A stretch of 8,110 nucleotides of DNA from a bacterium (GCA_021779205.1 JAJYBE010000039.1:1-8110), one strand, 5' to 3'. Positions 1 through 7,029 are shown, counted from the first letter of the stretch. Made by a program: numbers and translations. Notes: generated by a model from the sequence alone, not told the origin.

Positions 1-1376
1 ATCTCAAATCGGAAAAGCCGGATGAAGAATTTCCACAAGTAGTTGGATTTACTGACGAGATACAAAAGATTTTATTTGATGAAAAAATCGGCTTGAAGAA
101 AAAGATAGAAGCTGAAGAATATCGGGCAAAAATTAACTTGAAATCTGATCCGGACGGCGTTGTGGCTGGTAATGACACGGCTTGCTGTATGCCATTTGGG
201 AGCGGAAAAAATAATGTCTATACTTTTAATCCGATTTGTTCATTGTTCACTATTCAGAAAAAAAATAGTGAAGGCAAATGGCGGACTATCGCCCAAAGTG
301 TTCTAACTAAGGACAAGGATATCGGTCAGAATATTGCCGAGCTGAGAACGAAATTAGAACAGGAAGGCACGAAAATGCATGAAGTAGTGAACGAAAGCGT
401 GTTACTTGACAAGCCCAAGTTGATTGCCTGTGACAATATCGAAGTGGCACAGAATTTTAAAGGGCATTTGCAGAAAGAAGAAATAATTAAGACCATTTAT
501 GTAGATTTTTTTCAGGAATATTTAAAACGATTTGCCAAAGAAGACGACCTGGACGAAGAACGTGTCCCGATTGGCCTGGGCTATGCAGATTCGCTTACGA
601 CTATTCCCAAAGAAAATAACACCTTCATTCCCGAGGCGCCGGTTGGGTATAGCGATAAGTTGCACGATCAAGTGTATATGCTAAATGTGAAAAAAGATCA
701 GGTCGCGAGTATTATTGCAAATAAAAGGGTTGATATTCAAGAGGTGAAAAGACTAAGTAAAGAAGATGCAAATACTGTATTGCCAAAAGGAATTAGCTAT
801 TTGACTTTTGAAGATAGTTTGCCAGTGGCTTACATCGAAGGCAAAGCATATCGTGACAATGAAAGTCTGATGGAATATTTGCATAATATGGAAAATGCAC
901 TGATTGCAAAGGATGTTAATAATGTTGCCAAAAATCGGCCGAATATGAGTTTCAAATATACTGACAGCAACGGGAATATTCATGGTTATATTTTGGCTTA
1001 TGAAGGTGTTTCGTACAAAAAAGAAGAGCGGTATGGAGATGATTACGATAGTGAAGACGAAGAGGATTATCGGCCTGAGAGGCGTAGCGAGCCGGTTATT
1101 TATATTTCTGATTTGGCGAGCGACGGTAGCAAGAAAGCGGGTGGGGCGCTGATTATCGGTTTTACGGAAGCATATAAACGTAACTATGTTGATAAAAATA
1201 ATCCTCTGCCGATTTTGGCTCAGTTCAGAGAGAAAACTTCATATCAGATAATTATGAAACAATTAGAAAAACTTTCTAAGGATGTCGGCTTGGAGTATGT
1301 GATAGAAGAACTGGAGACAAAAGAAAAAGAGGAAGACATTATGCATGAAATGATAATTAGGCCAAAAGCTCAATAA
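1..1376 (+). CDS. Hypothetical protein with GNAT-like C-terminal region, 5' end missing
   Basis: The reading frame is open from the left edge (first full codon at base 3), giving 457 visible residues ending in TAA. A TTG at 93 could be taken as a start, but coding-like sequence (EKPDEEFPQVVGFTDEIQK) continues upstream, so the true start lies outside the window. I do not recognise the family. The C-terminal part (about bases 930-1310) has the look of a GNAT N-acetyltransferase: a strand pair around NGNIHGYILAYEG, a strand VIYISDLASDG, then AGGALIIGFTEAYKRN resembling the acetyl-CoA-binding turn and helix, then LAQFREKTSYQII. Between the strands lies a strongly acidic stretch (about 1018-1090, DDYDSEDEEDY). 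An earlier part (about 200-620: NVYTFNPICS, TIAQSVLTKDK, IACDNIEVAQNF, PIGLGYADS) could be a second, more diverged module of the same fold. The protein is charged, has no membrane segment and is probably cytoplasmic. The next gene starts 2 bases downstream, suggesting co-transcription. Substrate unknown; the fold assignment is inference. Confidence 0.8.
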   Translation, partial: LKSEKPDEEFPQVVGFTDEIQKILFDEKIGLKKKIEAEEYRAKINLKSDPDGVVAGNDTACCMPFGSGKNNVYTFNPICSLFTIQKKNSEGKWRTIAQSVLTKDKDIGQNIAELRTKLEQEGTKMHEVVNESVLLDKPKLIACDNIEVAQNFKGHLQKEEIIKTIYVDFFQEYLKRFAKEDDLDEERVPIGLGYADSLTTIPKENNTFIPEAPVGYSDKLHDQVYMLNVKKDQVASIIANKRVDIQEVKRLSKEDANTVLPKGISYLTFEDSLPVAYIEGKAYRDNESLMEYLHNMENALIAKDVNNVAKNRPNMSFKYTDSNGNIHGYILAYEGVSYKKEERYGDDYDSEDEEDYRPERRSEPVIYISDLASDGSKKAGGALIIGFTEAYKRNYVDKNNPLPILAQFREKTSYQIIMKQLEKLSKDVGLEYVIEELETKEKEEDIMHEMIIRPKAQ

Positions 1377-1378
1377 TT

Positions 1379-2224
1379 ATGCTAATCGAAACCCACGCTC
1401 ATATAGACGACAAACAATTTGACTCAGATCGTGACGAAGTAATTGCGCGGGCTAATTCTTTTGGCGTGGAAAAAATAATAAACATTGGTGCGGGGTTGGG
1501 CAGCAGCCAACGCTCGGTAGCACTTGCGGAGAAATATGATAATATTTTCTGTTCCATCGGACTTCATCCGCATTATTTTATGGAGTATGGAGAAAAAAGT
1601 TTTGATAAGATTTTTGAATTTAAGTCGCTGGCAACGAGCAAAAAATTAGTGGCAATCGGCGAAATTGGTTTGGATTATTTCATCCCTGATGGAAATATAA
1701 TCACCAAAGAGCAAAAAGAATTGCAAAAAAGAGGTTTTATGCTTCAGTTAGAATTTGCAAAAGAATTAAAATTGCCGGTTATTTTGCATTGTCGCGGATC
1801 GCGTCCGGTTGTGCCAAGCGCATATCGCGAAGCCGAGGATAGCTATGAAGATATTCTTGAAATCATTTTGAATTTTCCGAAATTGAATTTTGTCTGGCAT
1901 AGTTTTGGCGGAAGGTTGGCGTTTACGGAAAAAGTTTTGGCAAAAGAAAATATGCTATTTTCATTTTCTGGAAATATTACTTATAACAAGCCAAACGCAG
2001 AAATTTTTGAAGTGCTTAGAAAAATTCCAATTGAGAAAATAATGCTTGAAACCGATTGCCCCTATCTTGCTCCTGTTCCGATGCGGGGAAAAAGAAATGA
2101 GCCGGCGTTTGTGAAATATGTAGCGCAAAAAATCGCTGAAGTGAAAAATTTGGAATTGGAAGATGCGGCAAAAATTACAACAGTGAATGCGGAAAATTTT
2201 TTTGGGATCAAAACAATTAACTAA
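1379..2224 (+). CDS. tatD: TatD-family metal-dependent hydrolase (putative DNase)
   Basis: This 281-residue protein has the TIM-barrel metallohydrolase signature of the TatD family. The visible metal ligands are H6 and H8 (THAHIDD), E95 (AIGEIGLDYF), H137 (ILHCRGS), H174 (VWHSFGG) and D226 (LETDCPYLAP), so it should be active. Known members are cytoplasmic, divalent-metal-dependent 3'-5' exonucleases or related phosphoesterases linked to DNA repair and turnover; the exact substrate here cannot be read from sequence. Family members are usually about 255-265 residues. The extra length sits largely after HCRGS, where about a dozen residues (around 142-156, RPVVPSAYREAEDSY) replace the usual direct passage to the next helix. 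The ATG lies 2 bases after the previous stop, with no Shine-Dalgarno sequence, and the start is fixed by the beta1 motif only five residues in. It is probably translated from the same mRNA as the upstream gene. The family call is firm; the biochemical role is less so. Confidence 0.95.
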   Translation: MLIETHAHIDDKQFDSDRDEVIARANSFGVEKIINIGAGLGSSQRSVALAEKYDNIFCSIGLHPHYFMEYGEKSFDKIFEFKSLATSKKLVAIGEIGLDYFIPDGNIITKEQKELQKRGFMLQLEFAKELKLPVILHCRGSRPVVPSAYREAEDSYEDILEIILNFPKLNFVWHSFGGRLAFTEKVLAKENMLFSFSGNITYNKPNAEIFEVLRKIPIEKIMLETDCPYLAPVPMRGKRNEPAFVKYVAQKIAEVKNLELEDAAKITTVNAENFFGIKTIN

Positions 2225-2240
2225 AATTTAAAAAATAAAA

Positions 2241-3242
2241 ATGCGAAAAAATATCCTTAAATTTTCTCTGCTTTTTCTTTCTTTCGCAGTCGCTTTTTTT
2301 GCTTGGTTTTCTTTGAATAATGCAATTCTGATTCCTAACTCTAGTGTTTGGCTGGTGCCAATGATTTGGTTTTCTTTGTTTTATATTGTATATTCTTTAG
2401 AGTTTATTCTAATTTCGGAAAAACTTTTAATTAATCTCTCGATCGCGCTAGGGATCTTTTTGAGTTTAATTTTCGTGCACATTATTTGGCATTTTCTTTT
2501 TTTACTTTTAGCTATAGGGTTATTTGTTATTTCTTTTAAACAAATTAAAAACGATTTGGGTCAAAATGTGAAATTGTATTTGCCAAAAACATTGCGAATG
2601 GGAAAAGTCTCTTTTATTTTTGCGTTGGCGCTGGTTATTTCCAGCCAATATTATTTTCAAGCCAAGGCGGTGGGACTTCTAAAATTTCCTGTTTTTGATG
2701 TGGGCGTGATTTTAGAAAATAGTTTGGTGCGAAATATTTTATATAAACTTAATCCGGATTTGCAAAAAATAAATGATAAAAATTTGACAGTAGATCAGAT
2801 GATTTTGCAGAACTATCAAGCTAGCCAAATTCTTGGTGAAAAGTCCGAATTGTTAAGCGTAACTCAAGGAAATCAGGCTATTCTTTCTGTTGATTTGCAA
2901 AAGATTGAGGAATTGCAAAAGCAAAAAATTTTGGAAGCAGGGAGGGCGCAACTGGGGAAAATGGCCAATCGAACATTGACCGGATCGGAAAAAGTAATGG
3001 ATGTATTTACAATAATTGTGAATCAAAAAATTCAAAGTTTAATTTCACCTGATTATGCTTATAAAAATTTTCCGGTAATTCCAATCTATATGGCAATAAT
3101 TTTATTTTTAACCGTGTTATCGCTTGGCGCTTTTCTTTCACGCATTTTGGTGCATTTAATCAATTTTATTTTTTGGATTCTTATTTTAACAAAAATTGTA
3201 GAGATAAAAAAAGTGCCAGTGGAGATGGAGGTAATTAAATAG
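2241..3242 (+). CDS. Polytopic membrane protein of unknown function
   Basis: This 333-residue protein is unrecognised. Hydrophobic segments lie at about residues 8-31, 36-58, 62-80, 81-99 and 123-143, followed by a non-membrane domain at about 144-280 and two more segments at about 282-300 and 302-322, so roughly seven helices. The middle domain is rich in Q, K, L and E, with a likely helical stretch near 212-240 (VDLQKIEELQKQKILEAGR), possibly a short coiled coil. The positive charge after segment 4 (KQIKND) and before segment 5 (LPKTLRMGK) suggests this short loop is cytoplasmic, which would put the large domain outside the membrane. No catalytic motif or transporter signature is visible. 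The ATG is preceded by an in-frame TAA 10 bases upstream (2229-2231), so it is the first possible ATG. It lacks a Shine-Dalgarno site. It follows tatD by 16 bases and ends in TAG 113 bases before rpsL, so it most likely closes the upstream transcription unit. Confidence 0.85.
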   Translation: MRKNILKFSLLFLSFAVAFFAWFSLNNAILIPNSSVWLVPMIWFSLFYIVYSLEFILISEKLLINLSIALGIFLSLIFVHIIWHFLFLLLAIGLFVISFKQIKNDLGQNVKLYLPKTLRMGKVSFIFALALVISSQYYFQAKAVGLLKFPVFDVGVILENSLVRNILYKLNPDLQKINDKNLTVDQMILQNYQASQILGEKSELLSVTQGNQAILSVDLQKIEELQKQKILEAGRAQLGKMANRTLTGSEKVMDVFTIIVNQKIQSLISPDYAYKNFPVIPIYMAIILFLTVLSLGAFLSRILVHLINFIFWILILTKIVEIKKVPVEMEVIK

Positions 3243-3273
3243 CAAATCTATGCCAAGAGAGAAAAAACGAAAT

Positions 3274-3302
3274 TTGACATAATCTTTTTATTCAGGTATG
3301 CT
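3274..3302 (+). promoter_or_regulatory. Sigma70-type promoter for rpsL-rpsG-fusA
   Basis: A perfect -35 hexamer TTGACA (3274-3279) is followed, after a 17-base spacer, by TATGCT (3297-3302), which matches the -10 consensus at four of six positions including the key first two and last bases. Transcription would begin near 3309, leaving a leader of about 45 bases before the rpsL ATG. The site falls in the 113-base gap between the membrane protein gene and rpsL, exactly where the str operon needs a promoter. Spacing and hexamers are read directly; activity is inferred. The rest of the gap is AT-rich and shows no convincing terminator hairpin or riboswitch. Confidence 0.65.
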
Positions 3303-3355
3303 TATTTTGCTGGATTACCAGTAGTTTTTATTAGTATTATTTTTTTAAAATTATC

Positions 3356-3775
3356 ATGCCAACAATCAATCAACTAAAAAGGAAATCTCGAAAAACATTA
3401 AAAAGCAAATCAAAAACGCCTGCTTTCAAACATGTTTTTAATACATTGAAAAACAAACCGGTGCTTACGAATAGTTCATTTAAAAGAGGTGTTTGCTTGA
3501 AGGTCAGCACGACAACGCCAAAAAAACCAAACTCCGCATTGCGAAAAATTGCCAGAGTTCGTCTTACCAACGGAATGGAAGTAACCGCATATATTCCGGG
3601 TATCGGACACAACTTGCAAGAACATTCAATTGTAATGCTTCGTGGTGGAAGAGTGAAAGACCTCCCTGGTGTTCGCTATCATATCGTGCGGGGAGTTTTG
3701 GATAGCGCCGGAGTGGCGAAAAGAAAAAGAGGTCGAAGCAAGTATGGGGCAAAAATAGAAAAAGTCGCTAAATAA
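3356..3775 (+). CDS. rpsL: 30S ribosomal protein S12
   Basis: This 139-residue protein is S12, the small-subunit protein that lines the decoding centre. The hallmark blocks are all present: PTINQL at the N-terminus, TTTPKKPNSALRK (52-64), AYIPGIGHNLQEHS (78-91), RGGRVKDLPGVRYHIVRG (96-113) and GRSKYGAKI near the end. The length matches the long, Bacillus-type S12 (about 138 residues) rather than the 124-residue E. coli form; the difference is the roughly 13-residue N-terminal insert before KRGVC. The lysines at which streptomycin-resistance changes are known to occur (K56 and K101 in this numbering, as in Bacillus) are lysine here, the wild-type state. D102 is the aspartate that is methylthiolated in some bacteria. 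It is first gene of the str cluster, 63 bases before rpsG. No Shine-Dalgarno sequence precedes the ATG; the leader there is almost pure A/T. Confidence 0.99.
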   Translation: MPTINQLKRKSRKTLKSKSKTPAFKHVFNTLKNKPVLTNSSFKRGVCLKVSTTTPKKPNSALRKIARVRLTNGMEVTAYIPGIGHNLQEHSIVMLRGGRVKDLPGVRYHIVRGVLDSAGVAKRKRGRSKYGAKIEKVAK

Positions 3776-3791
3776 TATTTTTTTGGAGAAA

Positions 3792-3823
3792 TTGAGTTTT
3801 AAATCATTAAATTAGTATATAAT
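3792..3823 (+). promoter_or_regulatory. Possible internal promoter before rpsG, nearly leaderless
   Basis: A perfect TATAAT lies at 3818-3823, within TATATAATAT, only 15 bases before the rpsG ATG. The best -35 candidate is TTGAGT at 3792-3797, but the spacer is then 20 bases (18 if TATATA at 3816 is used), which is not ideal. If it works, the start site would be near 3830 and the rpsG transcript would carry only about 8 leader bases. In such AT-rich DNA a chance TATAAT is quite possible. Confidence 0.35.
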
Positions 3824-3838
3824 ATAAAGTTTGATAAT

Positions 3839-4306
3839 ATGGCAAGAAGAAAAAGAGTTTTTAAGAAACATATAAAGCCTGATGCAAAGTTCGATAATTT
3901 ATTAGTTGGCAAGTTTATCAACAGCATTTTGAAGGGCGGAAAGAAAACTGTTGCGGAAAAAATCATGTATGATTCTTTTGATATCATTCATGAAAAAACT
4001 AACAAGGGCGGATTGAATGTTTTTGAGCAAGCATTGAAAAATGTTGCGCCACTTGTTGAGTTGAAGTCACGACGCGTTGGGGGAGCTAATTATCAAGTTC
4101 CTGTTCCTGTCTTAGGCGAAAGAAGAACGACTTTGGCTATTCGCTGGATCAAAGCAGCGGTTTCTTCTAAAAAAGGTAAAAAAATGGCAGAAAAATTAGC
4201 CGATGAGTTGGTTGATGCATCAAATAAAACCGGAGGAGCAATGAAAAAAAGAGAGGATGTTCATAGAATGGCTGAAGCGAATAAGGCCTTTGCTCATTTT
4301 GCCTAG
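3839..4306 (+). CDS. rpsG: 30S ribosomal protein S7
   Basis: This 155-residue protein is S7, the primary 16S rRNA-binding protein that nucleates assembly of the 30S head and sits near the E site and mRNA exit path. Diagnostic stretches are the basic N-terminus MARRKRVFKK, KFINSILKGGKKTVAEKIMYD (25-45), the central ELKSRRVGGANYQVPVPV, ERRTTLAIRWI, and the C-terminal KTGGAMKKREDVHRMAEANK. Length agrees with the usual 155-156 residues. It lies between rpsL and fusA in the canonical str order. In E. coli, S7 represses translation from the S12-S7 spacer; that spacer here is only 63 bases of AT-rich sequence and I see no structured site in it, so the same control cannot be claimed. There is no Shine-Dalgarno sequence before the ATG. 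The gene ends in TAG. Confidence 0.99.
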   Translation: MARRKRVFKKHIKPDAKFDNLLVGKFINSILKGGKKTVAEKIMYDSFDIIHEKTNKGGLNVFEQALKNVAPLVELKSRRVGGANYQVPVPVLGERRTTLAIRWIKAAVSSKKGKKMAEKLADELVDASNKTGGAMKKREDVHRMAEANKAFAHFA

Positions 4307-4320
4307 TATTGTTTTTTTGT

Positions 4321-4349
4321 TTATCATCTATCTAAATATGGACTATATT
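4321..4349 (+). promoter_or_regulatory. Weak promoter-like sequence before fusA
   Basis: TTATCA (4321-4326) and TATATT (4344-4349) are separated by exactly 17 bases in the 97-base rpsG-fusA gap. Each hexamer has mismatches (four and five of six matches). A start near 4356 would leave a leader of about 47 bases. The gap is nearly all A and T, so this may be fortuitous; fusA can equally be read from the rpsL promoter. Confidence 0.2.
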
Positions 4350-4381
4350 GATTTTTTTGGTTTCTTTTTGAATTAAATCGA

Positions 4382-4401
4382 TTTTTTAAAATTTTAAAAA
4401 A
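4382..4401. repeat. 20-bp perfect A/T palindrome abutting the fusA start
   Basis: Six T, four A, four T and six A form a perfect 20-base inverted repeat with no spacer, ending two bases before the fusA start codon. In RNA it could fold only into a weak A-U hairpin at the ribosome entry point. It may simply reflect the AT-rich, SD-free leaders of this genome; a similar T-run followed by AAAATT precedes rpsL (about 3341-3352). Confidence 0.5.
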
Positions 4402-4403
4402 AT

Positions 4404-6491
4404 ATGGCACGAAAGTATTCTATCGAAAATTATAGAAATATTGGAATTATCGCTCATATTGATGCTGGAAAAACCACAACAACTGAGCGCGTTTTGTTTT
4501 ATACCGGTATTACGCATAAAATTGGCGAGGTGCATGAAGGGGCGGCGACAATGGATTGGATGGAGCAGGAAAAAGAACGTGGTATCACAATCACCAGTGC
4601 CGCAACAACCTGCTATTGGAAAAATTGCCAAATTAATATTATCGATACTCCCGGACATGTGGATTTTACTGTTGAAGTCGAAAGATCATTGCGGGTTTTA
4701 GATGGAGGAGTGGTTGTTTTTGATGGAAAAGAAGGCGTTGAGCCTCAATCGGAAACCGTTTGGCGTCAAGCGGATAAATATAATGTGCCGAGAATTTGTT
4801 TTATTAATAAAATCGATAAAGAGGGTGCGGATTTTTATTATGCATTGAAAACCATTTGGGATCGTTTGACGCCTAATGCAGTGGCCGTGCAAATTCCAAT
4901 TGGGGAGCGTGGGGGATTTTCTGGAGTTATTGATTTGATTAAATTAAAAAGCTATACTTTTTCGGGAGAAATGGGCGAAAATGTTATCGAAAACGAAGTG
5001 CCGGCAGAGCTTTTAGATAAAGCAAAAGAATGGCGAGAAAAAATGGTAGAAAAAGTTTCTGAAACTGATGAAGTATTGACGGAAAAATATTTGAACGGAG
5101 AAAATATTTCCCAAGATGAATTGAAAGGCGCAATTCGTCGAGCAACGATTGCCACTACTCTCGTGCCGGTTTTTACCGGAACGGCTTTGCGTAATAAAGG
5201 TGTTCAATTAGTGTTAGACGCTGTAGTGGATTATTTGCCATCACCGATTGATGTTCCAACAATTAAAGCAACAGATGTTCACGATGAAACAAAAGAGATT
5301 GATATAAAGCAAGATGACGGAATGCCTTTTTCAGCTTTAGCTTTCAAGGTGGCTACTGATCCATATGTTGGTCAATTAACTTTTTTTCGTGTTTATTCGG
5401 GAACGCTCAAGGCCGGTTCTTATGTTTTAAATTCTTCTAAAAATGAAAAGGAAAGAATTGGCAGAATTCTTCAAATGCATGCTAATCATCGGGAAGAAAT
5501 TTCAGAAATCTATGCGGGAGGAATTGGAGCGCTTGTGGGAATGAAAAACACAACTACCGGAGATACGTTATGCGATATCGAAAAGCCAGTTCTTTTGGAA
5601 ACAATAACTTTTCCCGAACCGGTGATTTCAATCGCAATTGAACCGAAAACCAAGGCCGATCAGGAAAAAATGGGCTTGGCATTGCGAAAATTATCGGAAG
5701 AAGATCCGACTTTTCGTGTGCATACCGATGAAGAAACTGGGCAAACTATTATTGAAGGTATGGGAGAATTGCATTTGGATATTATTGTCGATAGAATGAA
5801 GCGTGAATTTAAGGTTGAGGCTAGTGTTGGACAACCGCAAGTAGCTTATCGTGAAACAATTCGTCAGGTTGCTGAAGCAGAAGGGAAATATATTAAGCAA
5901 TCCGGCGGTCGCGGTCAATATGGACATTGTTGGGTCAGAGTCGAGCCTCAGGAGCCAGGAAAGGGGTTTGAATTTGTTAGCGAGATTAAAGGTGGAGTCA
6001 TTCCTCAAGAATATATTGCTCCAATTGAAAAAGGTATTAAAGAAGCGATGGATAATGGAGTTGTTGCTGGCTATCCAATGGTTGATATTAAAGCAACGGT
6101 TTACGATGGATCATTCCATGAAGTTGATTCTTCTGAGGCTGCTTTTAAAATTGCCGGATCGATGGCTTTCAAAGAAGCCTCTCGCAGGGCAAAGCCAATG
6201 TTGCTTGAACCAATTATGAAAGTGCAAACAACAACGCCGGAGAATTTTATGGGAGATGTCGTTGGTGATTTAAACTCAAAACGAGGCATAATCAAAGAGA
6301 TGAGTGATCGAGGAGAAGGCAACGCTCGTGTTAAGGTGATTGATGCTGAGGTTCCGCTATCTTCTATGTTTGGATATGCAACGCAATTGCGATCAATGAC
6401 GCAAGGGAGGGCGAATTATTCTATGGAATTTGGTCATTATGCCGAAGTTCCGAAAAATGTGGCGGAAGAAGTAGCTGGAGGAAAAAAATAG
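4404..6491 (+). CDS. fusA: Elongation factor G
   Basis: This 695-residue GTPase drives tRNA and mRNA translocation on the ribosome and, with RRF, helps recycle it. The G domain shows the P-loop AHIDAGKTT (17-25), the switch I region ERGITITSAAT (58-68), DTPGHVDF (81-88) with the catalytic H85, and NKID (135-138). Domain II begins around 300 (PFSALAFKVATDPYVGQL) and domain III around 400 (ISIAIEPKTKADQEKM). Domain IV has the conserved SGGRGQYGH (500-508) and the tip histidine H572 in DGSFHEVDSSEAAF, equivalent to E. coli H583. Domain V carries EPIMKVQTTTPENFMGDVVGDL and ends near FGHYAEVPKNVAEE. The length matches bacterial EF-G and nothing essential is missing. It is third in the str cluster, 97 bases after rpsG. 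The expected partner tuf does not follow. The ATG has no Shine-Dalgarno sequence but a pure A/T leader. Confidence 0.99.
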   Translation: MARKYSIENYRNIGIIAHIDAGKTTTTERVLFYTGITHKIGEVHEGAATMDWMEQEKERGITITSAATTCYWKNCQINIIDTPGHVDFTVEVERSLRVLDGGVVVFDGKEGVEPQSETVWRQADKYNVPRICFINKIDKEGADFYYALKTIWDRLTPNAVAVQIPIGERGGFSGVIDLIKLKSYTFSGEMGENVIENEVPAELLDKAKEWREKMVEKVSETDEVLTEKYLNGENISQDELKGAIRRATIATTLVPVFTGTALRNKGVQLVLDAVVDYLPSPIDVPTIKATDVHDETKEIDIKQDDGMPFSALAFKVATDPYVGQLTFFRVYSGTLKAGSYVLNSSKNEKERIGRILQMHANHREEISEIYAGGIGALVGMKNTTTGDTLCDIEKPVLLETITFPEPVISIAIEPKTKADQEKMGLALRKLSEEDPTFRVHTDEETGQTIIEGMGELHLDIIVDRMKREFKVEASVGQPQVAYRETIRQVAEAEGKYIKQSGGRGQYGHCWVRVEPQEPGKGFEFVSEIKGGVIPQEYIAPIEKGIKEAMDNGVVAGYPMVDIKATVYDGSFHEVDSSEAAFKIAGSMAFKEASRRAKPMLLEPIMKVQTTTPENFMGDVVGDLNSKRGIIKEMSDRGEGNARVKVIDAEVPLSSMFGYATQLRSMTQGRANYSMEFGHYAEVPKNVAEEVAGGKK

Positions 6492-6525
6492 TTTAGGCTT
6501 ATTTTTTTGAATGTTTCCAATCTAA

Positions 6526-7008
6526 ATGCTAAAAAATATTACGGACATTTTTATCGTATTTGGTGCTAAATACTTGTTGTTTTTGATTATTGGTTTAGCT
6601 GTGGTTTATTTTTTGCGCCAGTCAAAAAATATCCGCAAGAAAGTTGTTATTTTTGGCGCATTTGTCCTCCCGATAGCTTTTGTTATTTCAAGAATTGTTG
6701 CGCATTTTTATTATAATGCCAGACCTTTTGTGGTCGAAGGAATTACTCCGTTGATTGCGCATGCTGCTGATAATGGCTTTCCATCAGATCATGCATTGCT
6801 TGGTTGTGCCATAGCCGCAGTCGTTTTTCGTTTTGATAAAAAATATGGCGTGGCAGTTTTTTTGCTATCTTTAATTGTTGGTTTTTCAAGGGTTTTCGCC
6901 GGCGTGCATCATTCTTTAGATATTTGGGGTAGTGTGGCTATTGTTCTTTTTTCAGCGATTATTTCTCAAATATTATTTCAGTATTATTTTGAAAAAAAAC
7001 TTAAATAG
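6526..7008 (+). CDS. bcrC: PAP2-family phosphatase, BcrC-like undecaprenyl-diphosphatase
   Basis: This 160-residue integral membrane protein carries the three PAP2 phosphatase motifs: ARPFV (65-69), PSDH (86-89) and SRVFAGVHHSLD (121-132, the SR-x5-H-x3-D signature with H128 and D132). The variant forms, lacking the usual lysine of motif 1 and having PSDH rather than PSGH, match what I recall of Bacillus BcrC, as does the AHAADNGFPSDH context. BcrC-type enzymes dephosphorylate undecaprenyl diphosphate on the outer face of the membrane, recycling the lipid carrier for peptidoglycan and glycans and conferring bacitracin tolerance. Hydrophobic segments lie at about 8-30, 40-58, 90-101, 107-119 and 133-154. 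An in-frame TAA directly precedes the ATG (6523-6525), so translation cannot begin further upstream. There is no Shine-Dalgarno site. The 34-base gap after fusA contains no hairpin terminator, so read-through from the str operon is likely. Specificity for undecaprenyl diphosphate over other lipid phosphates is inferred. Confidence 0.88.
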   Translation: MLKNITDIFIVFGAKYLLFLIIGLAVVYFLRQSKNIRKKVVIFGAFVLPIAFVISRIVAHFYYNARPFVVEGITPLIAHAADNGFPSDHALLGCAIAAVVFRFDKKYGVAVFLLSLIVGFSRVFAGVHHSLDIWGSVAIVLFSAIISQILFQYYFEKKLK

Positions 7009-7029
7009 ACTTTTTTTACCGTGCTAATG

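Noticed and set aside
93..95. TTG as the start codon of the first gene
   Set aside because: The same frame is open to base 3 with coding-like content and the TTG has no ribosome-binding site, so the gene most likely begins upstream of the window.
3250..3282. Ten-codon ORF (MPREKKRNLT) before rpsL as a leader peptide
   Set aside because: It overlaps the -35 box of the rpsL promoter, so it would not be transcribed from it, and it has no attenuator-like structure downstream.
3564..3752. Reverse-strand and off-frame ORFs within rpsL, rpsG, fusA and the lipoprotein gene
   Set aside because: They lie opposite or across strongly conserved genes, resemble no protein, and have no start signals of their own.
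3785..3815. GGAGA followed by a TTG mini-ORF in the rpsL-rpsG gap
   Set aside because: It would encode only seven residues and has no feature beyond chance in an AT-rich gap.
6477..6482. GGAGGA near the end of fusA as a ribosome-binding site for the next gene
   Set aside because: It is inside the fusA coding sequence and more than 40 bases before the next ATG, with an in-frame stop directly before that ATG.
6984..7017. A-run and T-run flanking the PAP2 stop codon as an A/T terminator stem
   Set aside because: The stem would be almost entirely A-U with a C-C mismatch and no GC core; pairing of homopolymer runs is expected in such DNA.
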